Of a DNA stretch of 64,000 bases, positions 16,555 through 27,391 are shown in pieces. Below the pieces are notes generated by a model, which was not told the origin of the DNA, searched no databases, and was given only the letters and a program-made list of their open reading frames with translations. Position numbers and translations under genes: made by a program. Source of the DNA: Sulfitobacter faviae. Lineage in GTDB: Bacteria; Pseudomonadota; Alphaproteobacteria; Rhodobacterales; Rhodobacteraceae. Numbering within the stretch: the stretch's first letter is position 1; the number at the start of each line of letters is the position of its first letter. The DNA is taken from positions 1,426,001 to 1,490,000 of the forward strand of contig NZ_PGFQ01000001.1 in assembly GCF_029870955.1 (NCBI RefSeq), given 5' to 3'.

Positions 16555-17554
16555 ATGAGCGCGCCGATGCGTCCCGGCCCGCGCAACCTGATCACCGATG
16601 TGGCGGGGCTGAAGGTGGGCAATGCGCAGGATGCGCGGTTGAAATCCGGCAGCACCGTGCTGATCGGCGATGCGCCCTTCACCGCCTCTGTCCACGTCAT
16701 GGGCGGCGCGCCCGGCACGCGCGAGACAGACCTGCTGGCCCCCGACAAGACCGTCGCGGCGGTCGATGCGCTGGTGCTCTCGGGCGGCTCTGCTTATGGG
16801 CTGGATGCCTGTTCGGGCGTGGTCGATGCCCTGCGTGCACAGGGCCGCGGCTTCCGCGTGGGGGACGCGCTGATCCCGCTGGTGCCCGGCGCGATCCTCT
16901 TCGATCTGCTGAACGGCGGCGATAAGGATTGGGCGCAGACCCCCTATGCCGATCTTGGCCGCCAAGCCTTGGAAGCGGCGGGCGAAGATTTTCAGATCGG
17001 CTCGGTCGGCGCGGGCACCGGCGCGCTGAGCGCGATGGTCAAAGGGGCCTCGGCTCCGCCAGTTTGCAATTGCCAGATGGCAGCACGGTCGGCGCGCTTG
17101 TCGGGGCCAATCCGGTGGGCGCCGTCACCACCCCGGCGACCGCTACTTCCACGCCGCCCCCTTTGAGATCGACAAAGAGTTCGGCGGGCTGGGGCCGGAC
17201 CCATCCGCCGGGCTGGGGCTAAGCTTCGAGAGCCGCAAAATGGCGGCCATGTCGGCCCGCGCCAATACCACCATCGCCATCGTCGCCACCGACGCCACGC
17301 TGACCAAGGCCGAATGCCAGCGCGTCGCCGTGGCGGCCCATGACGGCATCGCCCGCGCCGTGGTGCCTGCGCATATGCCCAATGACGGCGATCTGGTCTT
17401 CTCCCTCTCCACCGCAGCGCGGCCTGCGGGGGATGTGGCGATGATCGGCCATGCCGCGGCGCTCTGCCTGTCGCGCGCCATCGCCCGCGCCATCTATGCG
17501 GCCACCCCCGCCGATGGGGATCTTTTGCCTTGTTGGAGCACGTTGAATGCCTGA
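16555..17554 (+). CDS. P1 family (DmpA-type) aminopeptidase, frameshifted
   Basis: N-terminal-nucleophile hydrolase of peptidase family S58/P1, about 333 residues when repaired; members release N-terminal amino acids or beta-amino acids and self-cleave. Seen: NLITDVAGLKVGNAQD, VLSGGSAYGLDACSGVVDALR, VPGAILFDLLNGG, and NTTIAIVATDATLTKAE, where the Thr after Asn is the expected nucleophile. One G is missing at 17044-17047 and one base at 17134-17136; repair restores KGGLGSAS and TTPGDRYFHAAPFEID. It overlaps the next gene by eight bases. With gabT nearby, a role in breaking down GABA- or beta-amino-acid-containing peptides is possible but inferred. Confidence 0.82.
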
Positions 17555-18355
17555 TCTGCCCCTCTCCGATATTTCACTTCATTACGAGGTCGACGGGCGC
17601 GGCCCGCCGCTTTTGATGCTGGCCGGGATGCTGAGCGACAGCGCGAGTTGGGGCGCTCTCGCCCCTTTGCTGTCCGATCACTTCACCCTGATCCGACCCG
17701 ACAACCGCAGCACCGGGCGCACGACCCCTTGGGATGCGGAAACCTCTGTCGCGCAGATGGCGCGGGATGCGCTGGCGCTGATGGATCATCTGGGGCATGA
17801 CACCTTTCACGTCGTCGGCCATTCGATGGGTGGGCTGATGGCGATGGAGCTTTTTGGCCTCGCGCCGGGTCGCATCCAAGCGCTCAGCATCCTCGCCTCT
17901 GCCCCGGTTCGCGCCCCCGGACCATGGCAGTCTTCGATGCGCTGCTCGCCGTGCGCCGCGCGCCGGAAGGGGAGCAGCTTTGGCTGCGCGCGCTCTACCC
18001 TTGGATCTTCGCCCCCGGTTTCTTCACTGATCCTGACAATACCGAGGCCGCCCTCGCCGCAGCGCTAGCCTATCCCCATGCGCAGAGCGCGGATGCTATG
18101 GCCCATCAACTCGAAACGCTGCGCGGGTTCCGCCCCACGGTACGGCCCTCTGATCTGACCTGCCCGACCAAGGTGCTCCACGGGGCCGAAGACCTGCTGA
18201 TCCCCCGCGCCGCCGCCGAGAAGGCTTTTGCAGAAATTCCCGATGTGACCCAGACCACCCTGCCCGATGCGGGCCATTCGATCCATTGGGACGCAGCCCC
18301 TGCCGTTGCCCAACACCTGCGCCAGTTCCATGACACCGCCGGAGACCCGAGATGA
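17547..18355 (+). CDS. Alpha/beta hydrolase, frameshifted
   Basis: About 269 residues when repaired. HYEVDGRGPPLLMLAGM gives the oxyanion-hole region, VVGHSMGGLMAMELF the nucleophile Ser (about residue 94), VLHGAEDLLIP the acid, and DAGHSIHWD the His. One C is missing in the run at 17914-17918, giving APRTMAVFDALL when restored. It is translationally coupled to the peptidase before it and the TPR protein after it (ATGA-type overlap at 18352-18355). The substrate is unknown; lactone or ester hydrolysis (RutD/PcaD-like fold) would fit. Confidence 0.8.
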
Positions 18356-19718
18356 AACAAGACCTTTACGGATTGGAAACTTCTACCGACCGCCCGGAAA
18401 CCTTGCAGGCGATCAATGACTTCATCCACGGCTTCTTGTCCTACCAACCCAAGGCCGCGGGCATCATCGCCGCCGCCGATGCCGACCCCGACGGCCCGCT
18501 GGTCAATGCCTATGCGGCGCTCTTGTGGATGTTCCTCGAACACCCCATCGCCCCCGAGAAGGCCCGCCCCTATCTGGACCGCGCCAAGGCAGCCCCCGGC
18601 GCCAATGCTCGCGAACAAGAAGTGATCCGCGCCGTTGGGCATTGGATCGACGGCGATGTGCCCGCCCTCGTCGCCACCTGTGATGCCATCACCGATCAAT
18701 GGCCGCGCGATCTGGCGATGCTGAAACTGGCGCAATACCACCTGTTTAACACCGGCGATGCCGCAGGCATGCTGCGCATGGCGTTGAAATCCCTGCCCGA
18801 GGCCGAAGACATCGCCTATACCCACGGCATGATCGCCTTTGGTTATGAACAATGTCATCTGCTCGACCGGGCCGAGGCTGCTGCCCGCCGGGCGATGGAA
18901 TTGCGCCATGATGAGCCTTGGGCGCACCACGCCCTTGCTCATGTGATGCTAACGCAAGGCCGTGTCGCCGAAGGCGCGCGTTTCATGGAAAGCGTGGCCG
19001 AGACGTGGAGCGATCTGAACTCCTTCATGCGGAGCCACAATTGGTGGCATCTGGCGCTGTTCTACCTGTCGCAGGGCCGTCACGACGATGTGCGTGCCGC
19101 CTATGACCAGCATATCTGGGGGCTGGAAAAGGACTATTCCCAAGACCAAGTCGGCGCTGTGTCCCTGCTGGCGCGGATGGAATTCGCGGGTGTCGATGTG
19201 GGCGATCGTTGGGGCGATGTGGCCGACCATGTGGCGGCCCGGGGGCGGATACGGTGAGCCCCTTCCTGACGCTTCAATATCTCTATGCCCTTTGCCGCAC
19301 CGGGCGTCCCGAGGCGGCAGAGATGCTCAGCGCAATCGACGCCCGCGCGAGTGAGACTGCCGCCCATGACCATGCCGCATGGGCCGAGGTCGCACTGCCC
19401 GCCGCCCGGGGCATCGCCGCCCATGCCAAGGGGGAGTGGACTACGGCGATCCGCGAGCTTGGCATGGCCCTGCCGCGCATGGGCGAATGTGGCGGCAGCC
19501 ATGCGCAGCGTGACCTGTTCGAGCAAATCCACCTCGACACGCTGGTGCGCGATGGACGGGCCTCTGCCGCGCAGCAGGTGCTTGAGATGCGCCGCACCTA
19601 TGACCCCGATGGCGTGCCGCTGAACCTGATGCTGGGCGAGGTCTATGAAAAGACCGGCCTGCCGGATCTGGCGGCCCAAGCCCGCGCGCGGGCCGAACGC
19701 ACGCTGGCCGGGGCCTAG
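18352..19718 (+). CDS. Tetratricopeptide repeat protein, TTC38 family, frameshifted
   Basis: About 455 residues when repaired. The helical repeats are easy to see (for example YEQCHLLDRAEAAARRAMEL, AHHALAHVMLTQGRVAEGARFM, NWWHLALFYLSQGRHDDVRAAYDQH), and NWWH..LF.L is characteristic of TTC38-like proteins. One G is missing in the run at 19241-19245; restoring it joins the halves as VAARGADTVSPFLTLQ. It is the last gene of a coupled peptidase-hydrolase-TPR set. Function is not known in bacteria. Confidence 0.75.
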
Positions 19719-19733
19719 ACCGAGCCGCGCGCT

Positions 19734-20422
19734 TTAGGCGCGCGGGCCGACGGTGACTTCAAACTCGGAGATGCCGTCGACCCCCCGGTGATCACATCGC
19801 CGGGCTGCACCGCCGCGACACCGGCAGGCGTGCCGGTCATGATGATGTCACCCGGCGCCAAGGTCACGGCCTGCGACAGGGTGGCGGTATGCTCCCGCAC
19901 CGACCAGATCATCTGCGACAGATCGGCCTCCTGCTTCATCTCGCCGTTCACCGCGAGCCAAAGGCGGCCCTTCTCGACCGAGGGGACATCGGCCATGGGC
20001 AGGATTGGCGCGATCGGCGCGGAGTTGTCAAAGGCCTTGGACCAGTCCCACGGGCGGCCCATCTTCTTGGCCTGCGCCTGAAGATCGCGGCGGGTGAAAT
20101 CGATGCCCACCGAGGCGCCCCAAATGTGATCCATCACATCGGCTTCCGCGATATTCGCGCCGCCCTTGCCGATGGCGATGACAAGCTCTGCCTCGAAGTG
20201 GAAATCCTCCGTCAGCGGCGGATAGGGCACGGTACAGGGTGTATCCAGCGTGGCATCGGCGGGCTTGGTGAAAAAGAACGGCGGGTCGCGCATGTCATTG
20301 CCCATCTCAAGCACATGCGCCTCATAGTTGCGGCCCACGCAAAAGACACGGCGCACCGGAAAACGGTCGCTGGTGCCTTGAACGGCAAGGCTGCTTTGCT
20401 TGGGGGGATCAATCACATACAT
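19734..20422 (-). CDS. Fumarylacetoacetate hydrolase family protein, frameshifted near C-terminus
   Basis: About 229 residues when repaired. FCVGRNYEAHVLEMG at the N-terminus, and FEAELVIAIGKGG and GASVGIDFTRRDLQ, provide the metal-binding acidic residues of the FAH fold; GDIIMTGTPAGVAAVQPGDV is the C-terminal family signature. One G (coding strand) is missing in the C run at 19781-19786; repair gives ITGGVDGISEFEVTVGPRA and moves the stop to 19734. The start at 20422 has AAGGAA eight bases upstream. Such proteins act as acylpyruvases, or hydratases/decarboxylases of aromatic ring-cleavage products. The specific reaction is not determined. Confidence 0.85.
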
Positions 20423-20520
20423 CACGGGTGTTCCTTTTGGCATAATGCCGCCAAGGAACACCCGCGCTTTGTAACAGTCAATGACCCCTTGCGCTTATAA
20501 GCCTTTGAGCGGCCACTCTT

Positions 20521-22230
20521 TCACAGTTCGGCGCCTTTGCGGATGGCCTCTTGCACCTCGGCGATCTCCTCGGCGCTCAGACCATAATCCGCCGCCGCCA
20601 CCTCGGCGCTGATGTAGCCGCGCAGAAAGTCGCGTTTGACCTGCGCCTTGGGGCGTTCCTCGGCGGGGCCGTAGCCGGCGCCGCCCGGGAAGGCCATCAT
20701 CACCTTCGCCCCATGTGGCACGAACTGTTTGCCCTTGCCGCGCATCGGCGTGCCGTCATCGCGGGCGATGGTGGTGGGCGCGCCGGGCTTGCCGCCCTGT
20801 CGCCCGCGCGCCGGGTGATCGACGCGGTCAAACATGGCCTGCATGTCGAACTCATGCCCCTCGCGTGCGCCGACCACCATGTATTGCCCCAGCCCGCCGC
20901 GCTGGCGGCCCGCGCCGCCGCTGTCGGGGCGCAACTCCTTGCGCCAGATGACGACGGGACCGGCATGTTCCGTGGCCTCCACCGGCATGGTCATCACGCC
21001 CGAGGGGAAGGCCGTGGCATTGAGCCCGTCATGCTGCGGCCGCGCGCCCGAGCCGCCGGAGTTGAAGGTCAGCACCTCGGCCCGGCGCGCGCCTGCGGGC
21101 GCTTGCGCATCGGTGCGGGGGCGCAGGCTGACTTGGAAGTTGCACAGACACCCTGCCCCCTCGGCCGGCACGAGGTTCGGCAGGATCTGATCCAGCGCTG
21201 CATAGACCGTATCGGGCACGAAGTGACCCACGATATGCCGCAGCGCCACCGGCGCGGGGTGGACGGCGTTGACGATGGTATCTTCGGGCGCGGTGATCCG
21301 GAACGGCTCCAGCGAGGCGGCGTTATTAGGAATTTCCGGCGCGATGGCGCATTTCAGCGCGTAGCAGGCATAGGCCTTGGTATAGACCAGCGGGCAGTTG
21401 ATGCCCTTCTTGTCGATCCCGCTGGTGCCCGCGAAATCCGATAGGATGTGATCCTCGGCGATGCTCACGGTGACCTTCAGCGTGATCGGCGTGTCGAACC
21501 CGTCAATGGTCATCTCGCCTGTCGCCCGCTGGCGCGGCAGGGCGGCGATGCGCTCCAGCGTGGCGCGGCGCGAGTTGTCGAGGATAAAGGCGGCGATGCC
21601 GGTGAGATCGTCGAGGGCGAACTCTTCCATCATGTCGATGAGGCGGCGATGGCCGATCTCGTTGCAGGTGGTCAACGCGTAGATGTCGCCGATCAGCTGA
21701 TCCGGCTCGCGCACATTGCCACGGATGATCCGCACCAGCGTCTCGTCGACCTTGCCTGCATCGGCGAACTTCATGATCGGTAGATAGAGCCCTTCTTCGT
21801 AGACGCTCGCCGCATCCGCGCCGAACCCGCGCCCGCCGATGTCGACGATATGCGCGGTGCAAGCGAAGAACCCCACGAGTTTGCCGCGGTGGAAAGAGGG
21901 CGTGACCATGGTGATGTCATGCAGGTGGCCCGTCCCCTCCCAAGGGTCGTTGGTGATATAGACGTCGCCTTCGAGGATGTTCTGCCGCCCGATGCGTCGG
22001 ATGAAATGCGCCACCGCGTCGGCCATGGCGTTGACATGGCCCGGCGTGCCGGTGACCGCCTGCGCCAGCATCCGGCCATCGGTGTCATAGACCCCGGCCG
22101 AAAGGTCGCCCGCCTCGCGCACCGAGGTCGAAAAGGCGGTGCGCACCAGCGCCTGCGCCTGCTCCTCGACCACCGAGATGAGGCGGTTCCACATGACCTG
22201 ATAGGCGACGTTGGAATGTGTCTGTGCCAT
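20521..22230 (-). CDS. Hydantoinase B/oxoprolinase family protein
   Basis: A 569-residue HyuB-type subunit. The N-terminus NRLISVVEEQAQALVRTAFSTSVREAGDLSAGVYD and later DPWEGTGHLHDI, ADAASVYEEGLYLP and GGAGRQRGGLGQYMV are family hallmarks. It partners the HyuA-type subunit whose stop lies four bases upstream; together they form an ATP-dependent N-methylhydantoinase, 5-oxoprolinase or related ring-opening enzyme. Acetone carboxylase is a relative but has a third subunit, absent here. The substrate is unresolved. Confidence 0.88.
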   Translation of the reverse strand: MAQTHSNVAYQVMWNRLISVVEEQAQALVRTAFSTSVREAGDLSAGVYDTDGRMLAQAVTGTPGHVNAMADAVAHFIRRIGRQNILEGDVYITNDPWEGTGHLHDITMVTPSFHRGKLVGFFACTAHIVDIGGRGFGADAASVYEEGLYLPIMKFADAGKVDETLVRIIRGNVREPDQLIGDIYALTTCNEIGHRRLIDMMEEFALDDLTGIAAFILDNSRRATLERIAALPRQRATGEMTIDGFDTPITLKVTVSIAEDHILSDFAGTSGIDKKGINCPLVYTKAYACYALKCAIAPEIPNNAASLEPFRITAPEDTIVNAVHPAPVALRHIVGHFVPDTVYAALDQILPNLVPAEGAGCLCNFQVSLRPRTDAQAPAGARRAEVLTFNSGGSGARPQHDGLNATAFPSGVMTMPVEATEHAGPVVIWRKELRPDSGGAGRQRGGLGQYMVVGAREGHEFDMQAMFDRVDHPARGRQGGKPGAPTTIARDDGTPMRGKGKQFVPHGAKVMMAFPGGAGYGPAEERPKAQVKRDFLRGYISAEVAAADYGLSAEEIAEVQEAIRKGAEL

Positions 22231-22234
22231 GGGC

Positions 22235-24308
22235 TTACCCTTTCACGGTGATGTCGATGCAGCCGTCGGGCTGGCAGATCGCCCGGCGCGAGGCGGGCAG
22301 GATGATCGTCGTCTCATCCTCGGTGATGGCGGCGGGGCCTTCGGCGGTCTGGCCCGGGGCCATCTGACCGCGCAACACGACGTCGGCCTCGCAGTATTCA
22401 GAAAGCGCCGGGTCGAAAATGCGCCGTGTTAGAGCCACATCCGCCGCATTCCCCGGCGTCTCTTCCGCGACCCGCGCGACTACTTCGGGCGGGGTGGTGG
22501 CATTGACCGACCAAACCGTGATCTCGATGTCCAAGCCCTCGACGGTGCGACCGAAAAGCTTGGCGTAATCGGCCTCAAACAAGACCTCGAAACGCGCGGC
22601 ATCGGGGTTCAGCGCGTCCGCCTCGTCCAGCACGATGGGGATCTCCCAGCCCTGCCCGCTGTAGCGCATGTAGACCTTGTATTCCGACAGGATCTCGGCC
22701 CCGGCATCGCAGTTGCGGACAAAGCCCCTGGCCTCGTCGCGCAGTTCCGCCAGCAGCGTCTTGATGCGAGTCGCGTCGAAATCCGACAGCTTCATATAGA
22801 CCGAGCGGTTGGCCTCGAAGCTGAAGGGCGCGCGCAGGAAACCGATGGCCGAGCCGACCCCGGCCCCGGGCGGCACCAGCAGGCGCTCGACGCCGAGCTT
22901 CTCGCACAGCCGCCCGGCATGCAGCGGGGCCGCGCCGCCGAAGGCGATCATTGTGTAGTCGCTGGGGTCCTCGCCGTTCTCCACCGCATGGACCCGCGCG
23001 GCATTGGCCATGTTCTCGTCCACCACCTCGGCCAGACCGAAGGCGGCGGTGGCAGCGTCCATGTCGAGTTCCTGCCCGATGACCTGATGCAGCGCAGTCT
23101 CTGATTTGGAGGTTTCGAGCCGGATCGAACCGCCGGCGAAATTGTCGGGATCGAGTTTGCCCAGCACCAGATCGGCATCGGTCACTGCGGGCTTCTGACC
23201 GCCGCGGCCATAACAGGCCGGTCCCGGCTCGGAGCCCGCGCTTTCCGGCCCCACGCGGATCTGCCGCATGGCGTCCACATGGGCAAGGCTGCCGCCGCCC
23301 GCGCCGATCTCCACCATGTCGATCACAGGGATCGAGATCGGCATGCCGGAGCCTTTCTTGAAGCGATAGGTCCGCGCCACCTCGAAGACCCGGCTGGTCT
23401 TGGGTGTCTGGTTCTTGATCAGGCAGATCTTGGCCGTGGTGCCGCCCATGTCGAAACTCAGCACTTTGTCGAGCCCATAGCGCGCGGCAATATTGGCGGC
23501 AAAGACCGCCCCCCTGCCGGGCCGGATTCCACCAGCCGCACCGGGAATTCGGCGGCGCTTTCGATCGAGATGATGCCGCCGCCCGAATGCATCAGGAAGA
23601 TGTTGCAAGAAACCCCTCTTCCTGCAGCCGCCCTTCGAGCCGTCCGAGGTAGCTCTTCATCAACGGCTTGATATAGGCATTGGCGACCACGGTGTTGAAC
23701 CGCTCATACTCGCGCATCTGCGGCGAGACCTCGGAGGAGATCGAGATCATGACGCCGGGCAGACGCTCTTCCAACACCTCGCGGACCATGCGCTCATGCG
23801 CGTCGTTCAGATAGCTATGGATCAGCCCGACCGCGACACTTTCATAGCCCGCTTCGGCAATGCGGTCCGCCAGCGCCTCGACCTCGGCACGGTCGAGCGG
23901 CAGCAGAACCGCCCCCGTGGCATCGACACGCTCGCTCACCGTGTAGCGCATCTGGCGCGGCAGCAGCGGTTCGGGGAGGTTGAGGTTCAGATCATATTGC
24001 TCGAACCGGCTTTCGGTGCGCATCTCGATCACGTCGCGGAAGCCCTGGGTGGTGATCAGCGCGGTCTTGGCCCCGCGCCGTTCGATCAGCGCGTTGGTCG
24101 CCAGCGTGGTGCCGTGGATGATCTGCGTGAGATCGGCGGGCGTGATCCCGGCCTTGGCGCAGACCTGATGCATCCCGTCGATGATCGCGTTCTCGGGCGC
24201 GGCATAGGTGGTCAGCACCTTGGTCGAGAAACTCTCGCCGCCCTTTTCCAGCACCACGTCGGTGAAGGTGCCGCCGATGTCTACGCCCAGTCGGATGGTT
24301 GATGCCAT
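22235..24308 (-). CDS. Hydantoinase A/oxoprolinase family protein, frameshifted
   Basis: ATP-binding subunit, about 691 residues when repaired. LGVDIGGTFTDVVLE at the N-terminus and FDMGGTTAKICLI near residue 290 are actin-like ATPase phosphate loops. GTTLATNALIERRGAKTALITTQGFRD is typical. One T (coding strand) is missing at 23610-23612 and one G in the run at 23509-23514; restoring both gives EGFSCNIFLMHSGGG and AGGAVFAANI. AGGAG lies six bases before the ATG. Transcribed with the B subunit and preceded by a same-strand LysR gene that probably controls it. Confidence 0.9.
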
Positions 24309-24370
24309 GTCTCACTCCTGTTTGGACGCAGGATAGGGGTGGGCACAGCATCGGTGCAAATTATTATATT

Positions 24371-25303
24371 CTATGGGTGTGAAAGATTTTTTCGATCCTC
24401 AACATCGAAGCTTCGGGCGCAATCCCGGGCCAGTTCGGCAGCGCGGGCGACATAGGCGGGGGTGCGATCCGCGTGATAACGCGCGGCGACTTGCAGCGGG
24501 CGCGGGTGCCATTCGGCGGGCAGAATCCGCAGCGCCCCATCGGCCAGCGCGGCTGCCACCATCACACGCGGCATCACCGCCACACCCATCCCGTCGAGCA
24601 CCATGTTCATCGCCGCCGACAGGCTGCTGGAGGGCACCAAACGGGCCTTGGGGGCGGTCGTGCCGTCGAAATGGCCGATAAGATCGGAATGGGCCTGCGT
24701 GTGGCGCGCATGGCCTAGCACCGGATGGCGCAGCATCGCGGAAAAATCGGGTGCGGGGCCGATCTGGGCGGCCAATTCCGGCGCGGCCACCCAGATGTAG
24801 TCATAGGTCGCCAAGTCCAGCTGGCCACTCGCCGGGGTCGAGAAGGGTGCGGTTTGCAGGGTCAGGTCGAGCGCATGGGCGGCAAGCTCCTGATCCAGAT
24901 CGCGCGACAGATCGACGGTAAGTTCGACAGTGAGATTGGGATAGACCTCAGCCAGAGCGCGCAGAAAGGGGCGCAGCCATGTGCTGGCAACCACTTCGGT
25001 CACCCCAAGGCGGAGGCTGTCGTCGATCAGGTCGGGCCGCGCGGCGGTCTCGACCAGCGCTTCGGCCTCGCGCAGGACACGGCGGGCTTGGGCCAGCAGG
25101 GCGGTGCCCTTTTCGGTGAGCCGGATCGACCCGGCATCGCGCTGCATCAGGGTGACGCCCAAGGTTGCCTCCAGCCCGGAAATCCGGGCCGAGATATTGG
25201 GCTGTGTCGTGTTCAGATGCGCGGCGGCGCGGCGGAAACTGCCGAGGTCTGCGACCCAGATCAGCGCTTCAAGCTGTTTCAGCGTGAAGAGATTGCCGAT
25301 CAT
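24371..25303 (-). CDS. LysR-family transcriptional regulator
   Basis: A 310-residue regulator: winged HTH at residues 5-65 (FTLKQLEALIWVADLGSFRRAAAHLNTTQPNISARI) and a type-2 periplasmic-binding-like effector domain from about 90 to 295. It lies between hemC (its start overlaps the hemC stop by ATGA) and the hydantoinase A gene 62 bases downstream on the same strand. The AT-rich gap 24309-24370 is a possible regulatory site. Control of the hydantoinase genes is inferred from position. Confidence 0.88.
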   Translation of the reverse strand: MIGNLFTLKQLEALIWVADLGSFRRAAAHLNTTQPNISARISGLEATLGVTLMQRDAGSIRLTEKGTALLAQARRVLREAEALVETAARPDLIDDSLRLGVTEVVASTWLRPFLRALAEVYPNLTVELTVDLSRDLDQELAAHALDLTLQTAPFSTPASGQLDLATYDYIWVAAPELAAQIGPAPDFSAMLRHPVLGHARHTQAHSDLIGHFDGTTAPKARLVPSSSLSAAMNMVLDGMGVAVMPRVMVAAALADGALRILPAEWHPRPLQVAARYHADRTPAYVARAAELARDCARSFDVEDRKNLSHP

Positions 25304-26247
25304 TCGCGCCAGTCAAAGAAACCCGGTCCGGCTTCGGCCAGTAGCTTGCGGGCCATCGCCTCACCCGCCGCGGCGCCGTCGGAAATGGCGCAGGTCACGT
25401 CATCGCCGATCGCATCAGACCCGTCGGGGCGCAGCACCTGCCCGCGCAGGCGCATCTCGCTGCCGTTGAGTTCGGCCAGACCGGCGATGGGCGTCTCGCA
25501 AGAGCCATCGAGCGTGGCGAGGAACGCGCGTTCGGCAGCAAGCTGTTCGCCAGTCTTGCGGTCATGGATCGCCGAGAGCATCTCGGCGGCGCGGCTGTCG
25601 TCCTCGCGCCGCTCAACCCCAATGGCCCCCTGCGCGATGGCGGGCAGCATGTCGTCGGGGTGCACGGCGGCCTGCGGCACGTCGTCCATTTGCAAGCGGT
25701 TCAGCCCGGCCATGGCGAGGAAGGTCGCCTCGGCCACACCGTCATCCAGCTTCTTCAACCGGGTTTGCAGGTTGCCACGGAATTCGACGACTTCCAGATC
25801 CGGGCGGCGCAGTTTCACCTGCGCGCGGCGGCGCAGGCTGGAGGTGCCGACGACCGCGCCTTCGGGCAACTCGCTAATGGATTTCAGATGTGGCGAGATG
25901 AAAGCATCGCGCCAATCCTCGCGCGGCAGATAGGTATCGATCAACAGCCCCTCGGGTTGGAGTGTCGGCATGTCCTTCATCGAATGCACCGCGATGTCGA
26001 TGGAGCCGTCCAGCAGCGCGGCCTCGATCTCGCGGGTGAACAGCCCCTTGCCGCCGATCTCTTTCAGCGGGCGGTCGATGATCTTGTCGCCCGTGGTCTT
26101 GATCACAACGATGGTGAAAGCCTCGAACGGCAGATCGAAGGCGGCGGCGAGCCGGTCGCGCACCTCATTCGCCTGCGCGAGCGCCAGAAGCGATCCGCGT
26201 GTGCCGATGTTGAGGGGCCGGGCCGGGGTGGGAAGCTGATACGTCAT
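25300..26247 (-). CDS. hemC: Porphobilinogen deaminase (hydroxymethylbilane synthase)
   Basis: A 315-residue cytosolic enzyme that polymerises four porphobilinogens in tetrapyrrole synthesis. It has NIGTRGSLLALAQAN, KEIGGKGLFTREIE, DIAVHSMKDMPT (catalytic Asp), GTSSLRRRAQ and FRGNLQTRLKKLD. The dipyrromethane cofactor cysteine is Cys250 in LDGSCETPIAG. It is divergent from hemE across 84 bases, a shared promoter region. Confidence 0.97.
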   Translation of the reverse strand: MTYQLPTPARPLNIGTRGSLLALAQANEVRDRLAAAFDLPFEAFTIVVIKTTGDKIIDRPLKEIGGKGLFTREIEAALLDGSIDIAVHSMKDMPTLQPEGLLIDTYLPREDWRDAFISPHLKSISELPEGAVVGTSSLRRRAQVKLRRPDLEVVEFRGNLQTRLKKLDDGVAEATFLAMAGLNRLQMDDVPQAAVHPDDMLPAIAQGAIGVERREDDSRAAEMLSAIHDRKTGEQLAAERAFLATLDGSCETPIAGLAELNGSEMRLRGQVLRPDGSDAIGDDVTCAISDGAAAGEAMARKLLAEAGPGFFDWRE

Positions 26248-26331
26248 GACGCATCCCTACCCCCGTCGACATGAACTGACAACTGCTGTACCTGCGCTAC
26301 CTACGGGTTTGCCACAAATAGGAACGCCATA

Positions 26332-27372
26332 ATGACTGCGAACAAGACCATCCTGCGCGCCCTTGCGGGCGAAACCCTGCCGACGCCGCCGATCTGGATG
26401 ATGCGGCAAGCCGGGCGCTACCTGCCCGAGTATCGCGCAACCCGGGCCGAGGCGGGCGATTTCCTGTCGCTGTGCTACAACCCGGAACTGGCCGCCGAGG
26501 TGACGTTGCAACCGATCCGCCGCTATGGTTTCGACGCTTCGATCCTTTTCGCCGACATCCTACTGGTGCCACAGGCGCTTGGCGCCGATCTGTGGTTCGT
26601 CACCGGAGAGGGGCCGCGTCTGTCGACGATCACCACCAAGGCCGAGATGGAAGCGCTGAAACCGGCGGACGCCATTCACGACCACCTTGCCCCGATTTAC
26701 GAGACCGTGCGCATCCTGTCGCGCGAACTGCCCGAAGAGACGACGCTCATCGGTTTCGCAGGCGCGCCTTGGACGGTGGCGACCTATATGATCGCGGGCA
26801 AAGGCACGCCGGATCAAGGGCCAGCCCACGCGCTGAAGGACGAGAACCCCGAGGTATTCGATGCGCTGATGGAGCGGATCACGCTGGCGACGATCGAATA
26901 CCTCGACATGCAGATCAAGGCGGGGGCCGAGGTGGTAAAGCTCTTCGACAGTTGGGCCGGATCGCTGGAAGGCACGGATTTCGACCGCTATTCGACAGAG
27001 CCGCTGCGCCAGATCATCAGCGCGCTGAAGGCGCGTCATCCGGGCGTGCCGGTGATCGCCTTTCCGCGTGGAGCCGGGGCGCGTTTCGCCAATTTGCATG
27101 CCGCCACCGGGGCCGATTGCATCGCCGTCGATGACGGGCTGAGCGCCGAGTGGGTGGCCGAACATGTGCAGCCGCATGGCTGTGTGCAGGGCAACCTGAA
27201 GTCCTCGCATATGGTGACGGGTGGGGATGCGCTGGTGCAGGAGACGCGGGCGATTTGCGATGCGCTGTCGAAGGGGCCGCATATCTTTAATCTGGGGCAT
27301 GGGATCACGCCGGATGCGGATCCTGAGAATGTGCAGTTGATGATTGATACGGTGCGCGGGACGCGGGGGTAA
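26332..27372 (+). CDS. hemE: Uroporphyrinogen decarboxylase
   Basis: A 346-residue enzyme making coproporphyrinogen [20 protein letters not shown] near residue 23 is the substrate-binding signature, [14 protein letters not shown] carries the key Asp, and [14 protein letters not shown] is the second signature. [16 protein letters not shown] closes the protein. GGAAC-like purines (AATAGGAACGCC) before the ATG act as ribosome binding site. Divergent from hemC; hemF lies convergently beyond a repeat region. Confidence 0.97.
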   Translation: MTANKTILRALAGETLPTPPIWMMRQAGRYLPEYRATRAEAGDFLSLCYNPELAAEVTLQPIRRYGFDASILFADILLVPQALGADLWFVTGEGPRLSTITTKAEMEALKPADAIHDHLAPIYETVRILSRELPEETTLIGFAGAPWTVATYMIAGKGTPDQGPAHALKDENPEVFDALMERITLATIEYLDMQIKAGAEVVKLFDSWAGSLEGTDFDRYSTEPLRQIISALKARHPGVPVIAFPRGAGARFANLHAATGADCIAVDDGLSAEWVAEHVQPHGCVQGNLKSSHMVTGGDALVQETRAICDALSKGPHIFNLGHGITPDADPENVQLMIDTVRGTRG

Positions 27373-27391
27373 CTAGCCTCATTAGACAAGG

